64,000 bases of DNA from contig OZ038324.1 in NCBI GenBank assembly GCA_964035795.1, forward strand, positions 7,664,816-7,728,815. The letters are read 5' to 3'. Under the pieces are notes generated by a model. It saw nothing but the letters and a program-made list of their open reading frames with translations. It did not search any database and was not told where the DNA came from. The DNA comes from Pterobdella sp. o SKG-2022. Taxonomy: Eukaryota; Annelida; Clitellata; Hirudinida; Piscicolidae. The position numbers and the translations under genes are program-made. Of this stretch, positions 11,766-25,300 are shown in pieces. Every line of letters begins with the position of its first letter. The stretch's first letter is position 1.

Positions 11766-14312
11766 TTATTTATTGTTGACGTCATTTTTGTGTTTAGGCA
11801 TATGTCGTTTGGTGTGTAGTGAGAGGTGGTCAGATCGAGCAAAAGTTCTGTCACATCCAGTGCATCTGTGCATGTGAGGAAACAGTATCAATAATAATAA
11901 CAACAATAACAAAAAAAAATATTAATAAAAAAATAACTCAATTAATTAACTAAATAAAATAATAAAATAGAAACACAATAATAAAAATAAACACTACGGC
12001 CAGCAACTCACCTGAAAGGTTTGGCCCCCGTGTGTTTGCGGATGTGTCGAGTGAGTTCGTCAGACCTGGCAAAGTGCCAAGAGCAATTCGGAAAGGAGCA
12101 GTAGTATGGCTTTTCTCCTGGAAGGGATTTTATGTGGTTGCAACTGTTATGTGTACTACATAATAAAAATGATAAAGACAATGAAGCTTACAATAATGAT
12201 CAGAAATGCAAGATGTAGACATAAGACATCCAAAAAAACTGAGAAAAACAACATTAAGCCTCACTACGCATATCCCACTAAGCTAAGCCATACTAAATCA
12301 CACCACACATCACAACAAACCATACAAACCGGTATGGATACGTTGATGGGCCTTCAAATGGGAACTCTTGGTGTAAGCTTTGCGACATCCTGATCAGGAC
12401 ATTATGCATTGTCACCATGGCACATAGGGAAGTCAATCAAAAAGGAGTATTGACTTAAACCAATGGCTTTTTTTGTATATGTTTATAATGTGATTTAAAT
12501 AGTGGTCAAAAAAGGTTTTTATAGTTTTCTTGGCAGCTCGCTTTGCTTTTGATGAGTTAATGAGCTCAAAAGTATAGGTTAAGAACTCAACCGCACAATA
12601 GTAATAAAAAAATTAATGTCAAAAATTAAAATAAACCGCAATAGAAATATTTAAAAAATCCAACAAAACCATTGAAATGGCAAAAATGTGTTCTCCGCTT
12701 CTCAAGCTCAGGGTTGGTCTTCCTGTTGTACTTGATGGTTGTGCAGCCTGGATGTGTCAGCCGAGGCCTGCTAGTCACTGGAGTCATAGGATGCTGCAGG
12801 TAGAAGGTGCGCTAATGTTGTGTTGGAGTGGTTGTGTGGTAGAGTGAGGATGTTAGTGTGACCGTGGAAGCTCTAAAAATTCTTTGGTTATGTTTATGTT
12901 AGTTGTAAGCATGTTGTTGTGATTTATGTTGTTTGATAGGTTTTCCATTGCATCTACGTTAAATTTGATATTGTATAATGGCTTTGTTGTATGCAAGTGT
13001 TTGGTTTGATGTTTGATACTAAAAATAACAACGGAGATGTTTTATTGATTAGTTCCTATTTTAGACGAAATTATAAAAAAATACTATTGCAACAAAATGG
13101 CTAACAAATGCAACAAGAACCAACATCATAGTGGTTTCTGAGGTTGTTGAGGTTGTTGTATGTTGGCTGTTTCAATATGGTGGCGTGTTTCTTCTTCGGC
13201 AAACAACACTGATTATTGAAGGTGTTTTCAACATTGTTTTTGTTGCCGTCAAACTTGTAAATGTTGACGTTTTTGGTGCTTTTGACCGATTGATTGACTT
13301 GCAACTTTTTGTTTTGTTGGGGCTTGTTGAAACTGCAACTACTCAACATCGGCTTGTTGTCAACTTCACTTTCCGGTGAAGACGGAAGGTTGATGACGTC
13401 GTAATACGTTGTTTGGTTGCCATGGTGATTCGAGGAATATGGCCGCTCAGTGTAGTAATTGTTGTAAACGTCATGATATTTGGAGGCTTGGTGGTATGCG
13501 CAAGAAGGGTAGTTTGGAAATTTTTTGTTTTTAGCGTATCGACAAGAAGGGAGAAAATTTTGGTTGCAATGAGGATAGCTGCTAGCAACGTTCCAAGTAT
13601 TTTTGACGCAGCAACTATCCGGCACGAAAGGTTTGTTGCGGGTATCATGGTTGCCATAGCAGCAGTGGAAGCAGGGGTGTCTGTGGGGAGACTTGAGAGA
13701 GCTTTTATGGACTTGCCACTCAAAACAACCTCCATACAGCATGATGCCACTCAGCATTTTTTGGTGGTCGCTTGTGGGGGTCTGGTGAGGCGTGGGGTTG
13801 AGTGGCAGGCTTTTGATGTTGGCGACGTTGGGACTGAAGCTTTGATAATTTTTTTGTTTTTCTTTGTTTGTAGTTTCTTCGTTAAATTTTTCGAGAGTGA
13901 GAAGGGGAATTTTGGCGAAAGTGAGTGTGGATTTGATGGTGAGGGTTTCTCGAAGACTGACGTCACACAACATCTTTTCATCTGACTTTTCCACATTTCT
14001 ACTTTGGTTTTCTGGTGGCTTGAAAGGTGTGGCACATTTATTCTTTTTGTGAACATCTAATGAATCAGACTTAGAGAAAGTTTTAGTTTCAGACAAGTCT
14101 TCACTGACGACTGCCTCAATCACCTTGAAAGCCTCTCTGATCTCTTGCCAAAAGTTTTCTGAGGTGGTTTGTTCGGAAAAGTCTGTGTGTTGACCTGGTT
14201 GGAAGAATTCTTTCGATGGGGACTGGTGGTTGGGAGAGTGTGGTGTGGAGTGCATCCTGGTCTGTGCAACATTCAGTGTGTTCAAAAAATGTTTGCCTAA
14301 ATGCAACGACAC
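11766..14312 (-). CDS. KLF5-like Kruppel-like zinc-finger transcription factor
   Basis: Four 3' exons are well supported on the minus strand: 12670-12793, 12330-12389, 12012-12117 and 11766-11865 (TAA). Joined, they encode [17 protein letters not shown], then [46 protein letters not shown] and [18 protein letters not shown]. These are the three C2H2 fingers with KLF linkers and DNA-contact residues. The NPELEKRR lead-in and HTGAKPF linker resemble KLF5 most. The 5' exon is proposed as 14312-13125 (396 codons, ending at a GAT|GTTGGT donor that fits the phase). It contains a Cys/His/Tyr-rich stretch (about residues 200-290) and a [12 protein letters not shown] block like the Ser-Pro segment before KLF5 fingers. 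KLFs bind CACCC/GC boxes in the nucleus. The fingers are secure; the identity of the 5' exon is inferred from strand, phase and position. Confidence 0.85.
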
Positions 14313-16100
14313 TTCATCTTTTAATTTATAAAAGAATATTCGAGCTAATTGACTTAAATATTCGCACGGTTATTGGTTGCGTTTTCAAAAATTCTCTATT
14401 ACCATTGGCCAATCGTTAAAAAGGGTGGAGCTTACAGGATTATTTATAAACGACAAAAATTAGTTTTTGAACTTTAGTGACCGTCATTTCATAAATAGAA
14501 AAAATGACGAAATTTTTTATCTTTAAAATTTAAAATTATTTCAGAATTATAATTTTTTTGTAAATTTTTTTAATGGATATAAATAGTTTTTTTTTCAAAG
14601 AGAAACTACAAGTCAACAATTTATTCGACTAGTTGATATCGATCATGTCTAACAATATGAAAACAAAAATTATTGGTTCAAAACAAATCCAATAAAAGTG
14701 TTGATAAAAATAACAATGATGATATTTGATACAAAGAACTGATATAAATGATCAGCTCAATATTAAAAATATTCATTATAAAAAAAACTATTTCCAAACA
14801 GTAATAAAAAAAATTTGAAAAATTATAAATCCCATTTTTGAAAATTTATCAATACTTGCAACTTTGGAATCTTGAAACAAACACCAATTTAATTCAAGAT
14901 TAATAAAAACTCTAAATAAATCTCAAATTTTTTTAAACGTAGGTGAAGCGATCTTGAATTAATTTTTTTCATTAAACTATTGTAACATATCCAAAGAACA
15001 TAAACATCTAGATCCAGAGACTTATAAGTAACAGTTTCTATAGGTTAAAATCACAAACTGTAGGCCAGATAAAAATAACTAAACGTCATCTATCGAACAA
15101 AAAAAAAACAATGAATAAGTTCAGCAATAACGTTTTAAGACAATATTTGAAAGCCGTTCAACGGTCAAAAAACTTTGAAGGAAACCAACTGAAAAATTTT
15201 CTTATTTAAAAACTAAAATATTTTGATAATGAATTCAAACAGATTAATATTGAAAGTTTGAATATAAAATTTGAAATAATTACTGGAAGAAAAAAGAATT
15301 TAAGCAAGAGTCTGGTAATTATAGGTGAAATGCAGAACAACGAGATCAGCATTGTATTTTCTCAAATAAGATTTTAAATCAAAAATTATTATAATCATAA
15401 TTAACGAATGGAGATCAAATAACATATATAAAATTTTTTTTAATAATTAACAAATAAAAATGTTATGAATCATTATTCTTTTAAGCATAAAAGCTTTTAT
15501 AAGTCTTGATGTGACATCTTAAAGCAATCATGCCTATAAGTACTCACTACGGTTAGGTGGAGTAAAAGTGCCATTACATACTTTGAGGAATCATAAACTC
15601 TTCAAACTCCACACCACAGTCATTACCATTCCAAAATGTGACCCTTGTTATCAATATCACCACCATTCTCGCCCCATCTTCATCACCTTAAACACAACTC
15701 TCATCCCAAAAAAACCAACACTGCTATCTCAAAGCCTCACCATTTCTACTCAAGTAGCATTTCTCCTCGGAAGGAGCTTTTCAGTAGCTTGCTTTTTGAT
15801 CTTCTGCTTACCAAAGACTGTGTTAATTATGATCACTGTCGTAGACTCCTTAACTGTTTTTTTGTAGTATAACTAGCCATTTGCTATTCAAATATTTGTT
15901 TTTTGTGTGTGTATTTATTTGGTATTTGACTAGTTAATTTTGTCATTTTTACCATACAGAGGCAGTTTCAACAGTATTTTCATGATTCCATATATGGCAA
16001 AAAAATAAAAATAATGGAATGCCATTTGAAATGAATAATAAAAATAATAGAATTGAAGGATAATAATGAAATAAAACCATGTAGAAATTAAACTGTGTTT
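14313..16100. other. Spacer between the KLF 5' end and the IGSF9/turtle 3' end
   Basis: This is mostly AT-rich sequence. CCAAT-type words on both strands near 14370 and 14407 could belong to the KLF promoter. One less AT-rich stretch at about 15560-15870 has an open plus-strand frame and is listed separately as a doubtful exon. Nothing else is recognised. Confidence 0.5.
15735..15869 (+). other. Doubtful plus-strand terminal coding exon
   Basis: After an AG at 15733-15734, an open frame reads through SSSISPRKELFSSLLFDLL and CVNYDHCRRLLNCFFVV to a stop near 15869. Codon content is less AT-biased than its surroundings. No upstream exon and no family were recognised, so it may be chance or a relic. 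Confidence 0.15.
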
Positions 16101-16106
16101 TTTATT
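16101..16106 (-). terminator. Poly(A) signal of the IGSF9/turtle gene
   Basis: TTTATT on the plus strand is AATAAA on the minus strand, 260 bases after the stop codon at 16366. Confidence 0.5.
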
Positions 16107-16365
16107 ACAGAACTTAAAATTTTTGATCGGTTTAGAAAATGATTTTCAAATATTAGCTTCAGATTATCGACATAAGAAATAAAAATTGTTGTGCAAAGCA
16201 CACATGATGCTGAAAAATTCAAGATGGCTTCAATCATTAAAATAAAATAAATATAAAAACAAATAAGACGCACAAAAAAAATTTGATCGAGAACTATAAG
16301 AAAGTGAACGAGAAAATCTACACGTTTCTGACGGGCTTCGGCCCCTTACTAGCACTAAACTTTCA

Positions 16366-19300
16366 CTAAATTGGAGTCTCTTGTATTTTTTTGATATCAG
16401 TTGGATTGAGGACATGCATTAGATTGGAGTTGTTGGATGTTGAGTTGTTGATGTTCATATGGGTGGTTTTGTTGTCGTAGCAACTATGTAGACAATTGTT
16501 GAAATTGTTGTTGAAATTGTGGCTTAATGTGTTGAAATTGTTGATGAAAGCTTTGTCGTGAGACGAGGCTGGCGAGACTAAGTTATCGATGTTGAAAGCT
16601 GAAGACCTATGTTGCTTGTGGTTGAGTTGTAGAGTGTGGTGTTGTTGCACTGGTTGGTTCTTTACTGGGTGTTGCAGAGTGGATTGTTGTCGATGTTGTA
16701 CCGCAGCAGTCACTCGCTGCATCTGTTCGTCCTCGGAAGCCTTTCTAGCGTCGTTTACTACGGCAGCTGTATAAATTTGAGAAATTAAATATTGAATATT
16801 CGCGTCGAATGAAATATAGATGTATCAATAAAGAAATATGGGAGGTTTTATGGAGAAAGATTGCAGCAATTTCAACACTCACCAGCGCTCGTTGCATGAT
16901 TCCTGCGTACAAATTTTAATTCATTAACTTATTCATCATTTAAATTATTGAAAAGCTTCATAATTAATCATACCTTACAATTTTCAGCATTCACATATCA
17001 AAAAAAACTAACAAAAAACAAAAAAAAATTTTAATTAACAAAAACAGATAAAAAAAAAAGAATAATTGAATCGAAATAATAAAAAAAGCGCTGTTATTGA
17101 TACATGGAGAGGAAAACAACTGAAAAGCAGCAACAACCTTGGAACGTTTTCCACTTGGTTGGGACCGAAGTACTTGACGTTTCCATACCTTACTGAGTGC
17201 TTCTGCATTTTCTTCCTACACCACCTGTCGACCGTTCATCGATGCAACACAATGCACTACAATACAATTCAATAAAATGCAAGAAAATACAATACGATAC
17301 AATAAAATGCAATACTTAACAACATAATACATTAAAATGCAATACAGAACAGTTACGTATATGGTTAATGGCATAGACTTTAGAAATTTCTAGAACAAAT
17401 CACTATGTGAAAGCGCTAACTTGTCAGCATTTAAGGATAATAAAAAGAAAAAATGGGGAAGAAATATTGCAATTAGTAATGATAATCCCGATTTATATAG
17501 CGCTGAAGTCACTGAAAAATAAATGAAATAAACCAAAAACACTATATAAAAACATACGAAATGAATGCAAATAAAAATGTGAATGCCTAAACATTGCAGA
17601 CGAAAGTTTCTTTATAAGGACCGATGTGCCCTGATTAGAAAAGAAAATTGAATGCGTCGCAAAAAATCCTATAATCTCATTATAATGACAACCTCCACAA
17701 GCTGAATGAACAATACAGACTCCACACAACACACCACCATAACCATCACACACGAAAAACACCTTAAGAAAGCTTAATGAAAGACCCCACAAACAACTAT
17801 AAAAAACAGACGTTAGGACTCCCAAAAAATCCATCGAAAGACAGTGATTACCCCACCATAAATAGGCATGACGGCACCATAATGACCTGGTGAGGAAGCA
17901 GGATACGAGAGGCACCAGGATGGCGATGCTCATGCCTCCCAAGATGATGACGGGCATCGAGGTGTCTAGTCTGTTCTTGTCGGAGGGGAGAGGGTCTGTG
18001 GGGGGTTTAGGTTGATGACGATGACGACCACTATTATTTTTATTATTATTATGATTATTTTTATCATTTTTACATATCGTCCTGTAAAAGTATGACGTAC
18101 TTTCAACCTGAATTTTTATATTTATATGATAATATATGTGATTTTATAGTGAGTTTTATTAGTTCTTGGAATTAATTTCACACCAACTACACCAAAGAGT
18201 ATATCTCTAACGGTATACTTCACAACAGCCATAATGAACCTTATGATTTCTATAATAAACCTCAAACACCGCATAAAACCACTATAAACCCGCAGCCAAA
18301 CACCAACCTCCCGTGGCAAAGTACACAGGCTGGCAGTACTCCCCGGAAAAGTGCGTTGCAGACGCCAGGACTCGAAAGGAATAAGTAACCCCGTACGAAG
18401 GGGTGGTCCAGTTGTAATAGGTCTCATTTGTGCGTTCAACCAAGCACACCCATTGGCTGATTGTTTTGTAGTAGAGGGAGTAGTTGAGAGAGGAGAAGAA
18501 GGTTTTTGGCGGATCCCATGTAATTAAGAGAGCTTCACCCACTTTGCGTACGGTGAGGTTTTGGGGCGGTGGTAATGTTCTGGTGTCTGCGTTGGATTGG
18601 TGCATGTGGTTAGGTGGTTGCAGTTGGTTATGTTGCAGTCTACAAAGGAATTCCAAGTGCACCTAGTCTAACAAGTCTACTTATCAGTTATAAGATTAAC
18701 AAATATTTTTAAGAGTTTTGAGATTACTCTTAAACTTCATGTATCTCGGAAATTTTACATATAGTTTGCGAATAACGCATATATTCTTCAAGTTTCAGAC
18801 ATAGTTAACGAACCAAGAGAAACAAACATAATACAAAAATAGCTTTATAATAAACAATAAACAGCTTTATAACAAATAAACCTACAAAACACACCAACAA
18901 ACATAGTATTGCAACCGCATACAACTAGTAATGAAACGATTGCCAACCTTCCTCATGCTCCACTGTATCATAAGAGGACCCCTCGAAAGCTGCATGAATG
19001 AACTCCATTTTAACCATGGAATTATTAAAACCCCATAAAGATCTTAAATTTATGAAACTTTTTACATTTTGGATATTTTAGACCATTGACTAATGCATTA
19101 TTGATGAGGGGGAAAACACCATTGCTCAATACTGGAACTCACAAATGTGATTCGGACTGAACTGCTTGCGTCGGCATAATTACAAATCATAAACGGCCCA
19201 TATATTATACACCAATGATTAAGGGCTGTAAAAATGTTGGAAATACTCGCCATAATTGAACAGTATTGAAATAAAACAAAGGCTTTATGAACGGCACTAG

Positions 19301-22300
19301 TCCATAAATAAACTGCCATAAAAAGGATTTGAACAAAATATAAATAACTTTATGTTTAATATCGCCAAAATGCTTGGAACTGAAGGGATGTTGTTTTTTT
19401 ATTATTAGCCCCATCATTATTTTTTAAAATTATGTTTTTTGTTATTCTTATTATTATATTATAATTTTTTTAAACTTTTCCATAATTTTTTGAACTTTTT
19501 CTTTTTGATGATTTTTTTATTTGAAATGACTGTCACTATACAAGCATGAATATTTCAACAAGACAATATAATAGGCAGAGCTCGATTGAGAAAGTCTAAT
19601 TGAACTTTTAAAAGCTTTTTTACTGTCTATATTTTTCAACTTCATTCAAATTTAAGCACAAACTTCAACAATATGAAGAGTGATTTCAACAAATTATTCA
19701 CACAACCCACCAATGCCTCACTAATAAAAGGAACTCCAAATTTATGAAATAATTCATTTTTATCTGCTTTTGCAACAATACAAAAAATTGATACAATTTT
19801 TTTTTTTAAATTTAATTTATTTTATTTAATATAATTTCAAAACAAGCATCAAAATACAGATGGTTATCTGCCCTTGGATTTATCCTCTTTTATTATCAAA
19901 GCTACTCTATCGTGAATTCACTTTTAATCGATATGTTTTAAGCGCCATACAACTTAAAAGCATTAGAAAAACAATTTTTCTATGCATTCACCTTTATATA
20001 TTCTCAACTTTATTTTGCTTTTTTTAATATATTTTTTTTAATATTGAAAAAGAATTTTATGAGGCTCAAAATAAATTTGAATAGAATAATTGAAAATTTT
20101 AAAAGTGGAATTAAATACGAACGTAGATCTTGATCTTCATCATCGTCGTAATTTTCGTTGGAGTATGCTGTGAATGTTGTGTATGTTGAGGTTGTTGTTA
20201 GGTTGGGTGTAGTTGTAGTGTTGAGTTGTTTTGTAATGTTGAGTTGAACGCTTTATAATTGTGTTGTAAAAAAATTCAGCCAAATATATTCTAAAATCAG
20301 GCACAGAGAGTTTAAGAAAAAAACTAAACTCTCCAAAACCCATATGAATCATACAGCCTCACCTTTAGTAGTGGCGGTAACAGTGTTGGAAGACTGGAAA
20401 AACTGGTTTTCGTAACTTCGAGCAGTGACTCTGAAGTGGTAGCGGGTAGATGGGCTGAGGTTGAAAAGGATGAGGTATGAAACGTTGTGGAAGATGGTGT
20501 GGATAGTTTTCCAACTCTTGTCTTCCCCGCTGCCGTAGCGCCTCTTCCGGCGATGATAGTCGTTATTTTCGTTTTTGAACCTGTGTTTGATTTTTTGTCC
20601 CTTTTCATGTGTGCTAGTGTGCTTATGCGTATTTTTGTATATATTATATTTGTGCCTGTATGTTTGTTCGAATGAGCTTTCATGAGTGTTTTTTTGTATG
20701 TCTACCTGTTTGCTTAGATAATTGAACTTTAACCATAAACTTACATCTTTGTGTTTTCGTAATCAAAAAACACCCCATCTAATCACACAAAACCACATAT
20801 AAAAACAGAATGAATCACTTTCAAAACTGAAAGCATTACCTACAGTAAAAATTCTTCCGATAAACATCCAAAAAACGCCCAGAGTTGCTGACACGATGAC
20901 GAAAACGCAGGCTCCGGAGCCCAATTTAAATGGCCTCAGACATGCAAAAAAACTTCCAATAACATCTCTTTTCAAGACTCGCATACGCTCAAAAAACTAA
21001 TAAAACTCGCCCAAAAACTTGTATTTCTCTTTTGAACTCTCAAACAGCATCCTACAAATTTTTGGTGAATACCGCCCCCAAACAAACAAGGTGAGTACCA
21101 AATGAACATGTTGTTTTTTTTAGGTTGCTGAATATTTCAAGTTGGTGTTTAAGGTGACTATTTACACAAGCATTACATCTCCTTTGGTACAATAGAATTT
21201 GAATAAACACAATTTGTATTCACCATGAATGCCACGATAAGAACTGCTGCCACAATACAAAAAAGGCATCATAGTACACACCTTTATAATACAAACCTTA
21301 ATACATCAATAATACCTATAAAACTACGGTACTCATCATAACACCACAACACTTACCATAATACCCTTCCATGGTACTCACCATAGAACATAATGTAGTG
21401 GTAACCCTTTATGGTAGGCTGATACCCATGATAGTGTTGCGGTAGTTGATGTGGTGGATACCGTTAAATTTGTTGGAGGTCTTTCGCTTTGATCTGCTTG
21501 GTGTTTTGGGTGATGATGACTGAGGGGATTGCTGGTATAATTGAGGTTGTGAGTTATGGTTGAGGGTGAATGGTTAGCGGTTTTGTGGTTCATGGTGGGA
21601 TGGGAACGAGGATGAGCTAGTTGTCAATTGTGGCTCGAATGTTCATGTTATGGAAAAAATGAGTAAAGTTGATGAGAGTGATGGTGGGCTTATTAATTTT
21701 TTAACGTGATCAAAAGTTGTAGGATATATGTAAAGGGTGGTATGAGTGGTGGTTCTTGGTTGTTTGAGAATAACAATAATAAATAGTTTTTATTCGTGGA
21801 ATGCACTGTTTATCTTTTAAATGATTTAAAAAAAAATTAAATTAGTTTCAAGGCCATCTTGGTTCAAAAACTCATCAAAAAACCTGTTTGAAAGTTGAAA
21901 GAAACATCAAACACCAGCATCCCTTAAGCGCAGCACTTGATCGGTGCGAGATCACCTACTACTCATGCCGTCCAAAAACGAAAATACTATAACAATAAGA
22001 TGGAAAACACACATAAAAACGAAAAAAGCGTTCAAAAATATTAAAATGCTGAAACATCACAAAAAGAACCACCACAGGTTGATAGAAAAAAAAACGAAAA
22101 CATACTATTAAAACTATTAAAACAGATAAAAAAAATTGAAAAAAAACATAGAAAAAAATGAAAATAAAATCAAATCACAGCCTTGTTCATAAACCACATT
22201 CCTAACCATTAACGATAACGATAGACATGCTGACGACGGTAGCTATGTCGTTCTGGGCTACACATTCATATACCCCATCGTAGGTGCGGTCTACGTTGAT

Positions 22301-25300
22301 GACGCTGAAGTTGACGTGGTGTGAGGGCTGGTCCGTGGTGGAGATTATGTAGGATGGGTATCCTCGTACCTAGGGTGGATGGGTGGGTGAGGGTTGAGTT
22401 GGAGGTGTGTCTGGGTGGGTGAGGGTTGGGTTGGAGATGTGTGTGGGTGGGTGAGGGTTGGGTTGGAGGTGTGTCTGGGTGGGTGCTTAAAAGTTTAATT
22501 GGATGGGTTTGTGGAAATGTAGATAAAAGGATTGAAGTTTGATGGTTGGGTGAAAATGAAGATGGGTAAGTGAAAAAAAGAATGAAAATAAATCTAAACA
22601 CAAAACAAAAGAAACAAAAAAGCAAACACATGCACCTTTCTTATAGATATGACGGGAGTGGGTATGCCATGAGCATGACATGGCATCATCAAGGAGTCTC
22701 CAGGTTTCAAGTGGTATGTGAAGTTGGGTCTCTCGAGGAAGAAGGGAGGATCTGTGGGAGTGAAGGATTGGTGGAAAAGTGAGAAAGTGAAGATGGCTAA
22801 AAAAACAAAATTAATATAAAGAACAAGCTTATTATGATGATGATGAAAATGGCGATAGTAGTGAAGGTGGTAAGAAGAGTTTGGTTTGATGAGGATCAGA
22901 AGATTGAAGATGAATTAGAATGTATATAAATGCTACATGGGAACATCGAAAAATGCCAAGGTCGAGATAGATTATTATATTTATTATATTTACATGTGAA
23001 TCATGTAATTATAAATAAATGAAAATATATATAATTGAAAAACATCGTTTTTGAAGTTTGAAAGTTTTAGTATGACAAATGGTATGAAACACAAAAGAAT
23101 TTTAATGAAGCGTTAAATAAATTTGGGAGAAATTTAAAAATAAAAAAAAGTCAGAAAACAAATTTAAGGATTTAATTAAAGCACAACATCAGATGTCAAT
23201 TAGATGGGAATGAAAAAAAAAACTAAGATGGCCGATGTAAAACAGTTTAAGCATTTTTTGTCAAAAATCTCTTAAATAAGACAGTTTAAAATTTGTTCAA
23301 CTTCTCAATTTAAAATTCATATGTTAGAGAGTGAGAATTTTTTTACTATACTGCAATAACTTTGTTATGAAGACTTATAAAACCATGGAAACATCCTTTA
23401 GTTAATGCTTACTCTTCACTAAATTATGAACTCAACACCATAAAGTTTGTGTATGGAGATGCGTGTTTTATTTTTTCATTGTTTTGCTTGTTGTCAATGT
23501 ATTTGAAGACAAACACTACAAAAAACAACTATAATCCAAAAAAATTGAAAATAATAATTACATGCATAGAACAGAAATGTCGGAAAAGCAAAGAATATAA
23601 AACAATATGGCGTAAATTTTTTCTTTAAGATTACTTCATTCGTGTCTTTGTTTTTTTATAACTGCTTCTTTTTGAAACAAAAAATTTTCTAAATTTCCAT
23701 AATTATTTTTTAAGCTTCAGCTTTTAATTATGCTTCCATCGATTAATCATTTATTATTTTGCAGACTTTAATAATTTTTTAATTATTAAATGCATAACCA
23801 ACATAAAATAGTGTGTGATCGAAAGTAACATACAGCGAAGAAATATTTCATAACTACTTGTTCTGATTAAAGTGTGTATTTAAAATTGCCTAAAAATGAA
23901 TCATAAGCCAGATTAAGCCATTCGCCGTTGATTAACACGTTATTCTTATATACTTTATTCAAGACAAGAATTTAAAAAAATTTTTACATTCCTCCAGAAT
24001 CAGATTTTGATTTTATTTTGAAGTTCAAACAAATGATTGTGAAGGCTTGTTATAATTAGTGCAGTGTGTTGTTGAGGTTGTGTTATTAACTGCGTCTTTT
24101 GTTTCACTTTTTTTTGTTGCTTCAGCATTTAATGAGACTTGAAAAAATTTGAGCAAACTTTAATTTGAAGAAAAAGTTAACATCAAACACAAGCAAAAAA
24201 TAAAATATTTCTAAGAAAGAGTGTTAAAAAAACTAAAACGGTAATTTTAATTAAAAATAAAAACAATATCATAACAAGGCCGCCATTCGTGGGAGCAGAG
24301 GTATTATAAAGACATTTAAGGTGCACACAGCTCAACCATTCTCCTTTTAACCGCTGAAACTGCCTCTTTATTGTCGAATAAATAACTTTCATTTCTTCTT
24401 AATATTCGTGCAAGTTTAAACAAAAACCTACGATTCTGCCCAAAGTCTTGGCGCTGAGTTCAATTATTGACACAAAATGTAGAAGTTTTTTTCTGGTGTG
24501 TATTTATAACATAATGCGTTAATGATTCTCAAAAATGTCCTGGAATTACTAATTTTTGAGTAATTTTATTATGGAATAATGAAATATTTTAATAAAATTT
24601 TCTGTTATTAAATAATGAGAATTCCACTTTTGAAAAAAAAACCGTCAAAGCACAAGGAAATTGCGAAGAAATATGGTTGAAAAAGCAATAAAAGACAAAT
24701 AATCAATATATTCGGATTCTCCTTTCTTAATTATTTAAATACGAAATTTTACTCATTTTAAAATGAAAATGTTTTATAAATTTCAAATTATCTTAATTTT
24801 TAACTCATTAACCAACTCAACTCCAGAAATATTACAAAACAACTCATAAAACACATAAATAATAAAAAACAACAAAGAATAACAGCATAGAAGCCTAAAA
24901 CCCTATTCAACAACCTAAAATAACTAAAAAAACTATAACTAAACAATCAAAGAGAACTTAAAACATCAAAACAACAAACATACCAGCAACGATGACGTGG
25001 GTGGTGGGGGAGGAAACGGAAGTGGTCAAATCTGACTTGGCCTCACACGAGTAGGCTCCTTGATCAGCCAGTCTCACCCTCCTTATCAGTAGAGAGCCGT
25101 TTTGGAATATTTTGAAGTTATCCAACGTTGATTTTTTGCTGTACATCTTCGATGTTAAGAAATCTCTCCTCACAAAACTCTGCGCCATTTTCTGCGACAT
25201 GCTGTGTGTTTTGATGAAGGTTGAATCCGTCCCGACGTCTGACGTCTTATACAGAAAAGGTCTGTACATGCTGTAGCCTTTGGAGTTTTTGTACAGAAAG

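Noticed and set aside
12390..12420. In-frame stop before [11 protein letters not shown] suggesting a broken KLF
   Set aside because: The stop is in the intron: the acceptor TGATCAG precedes GATGTCGC, and joining to the upstream exon gives CHFNGCRKAY without any break.
20324..20683. 119-residue Ser/Thr-rich minus-strand frame
   Set aside because: It is an out-of-frame shadow of the FN3-1 exon at 20363-20541, whose phase-consistent frame reads FNLSPSTRYHFRV.
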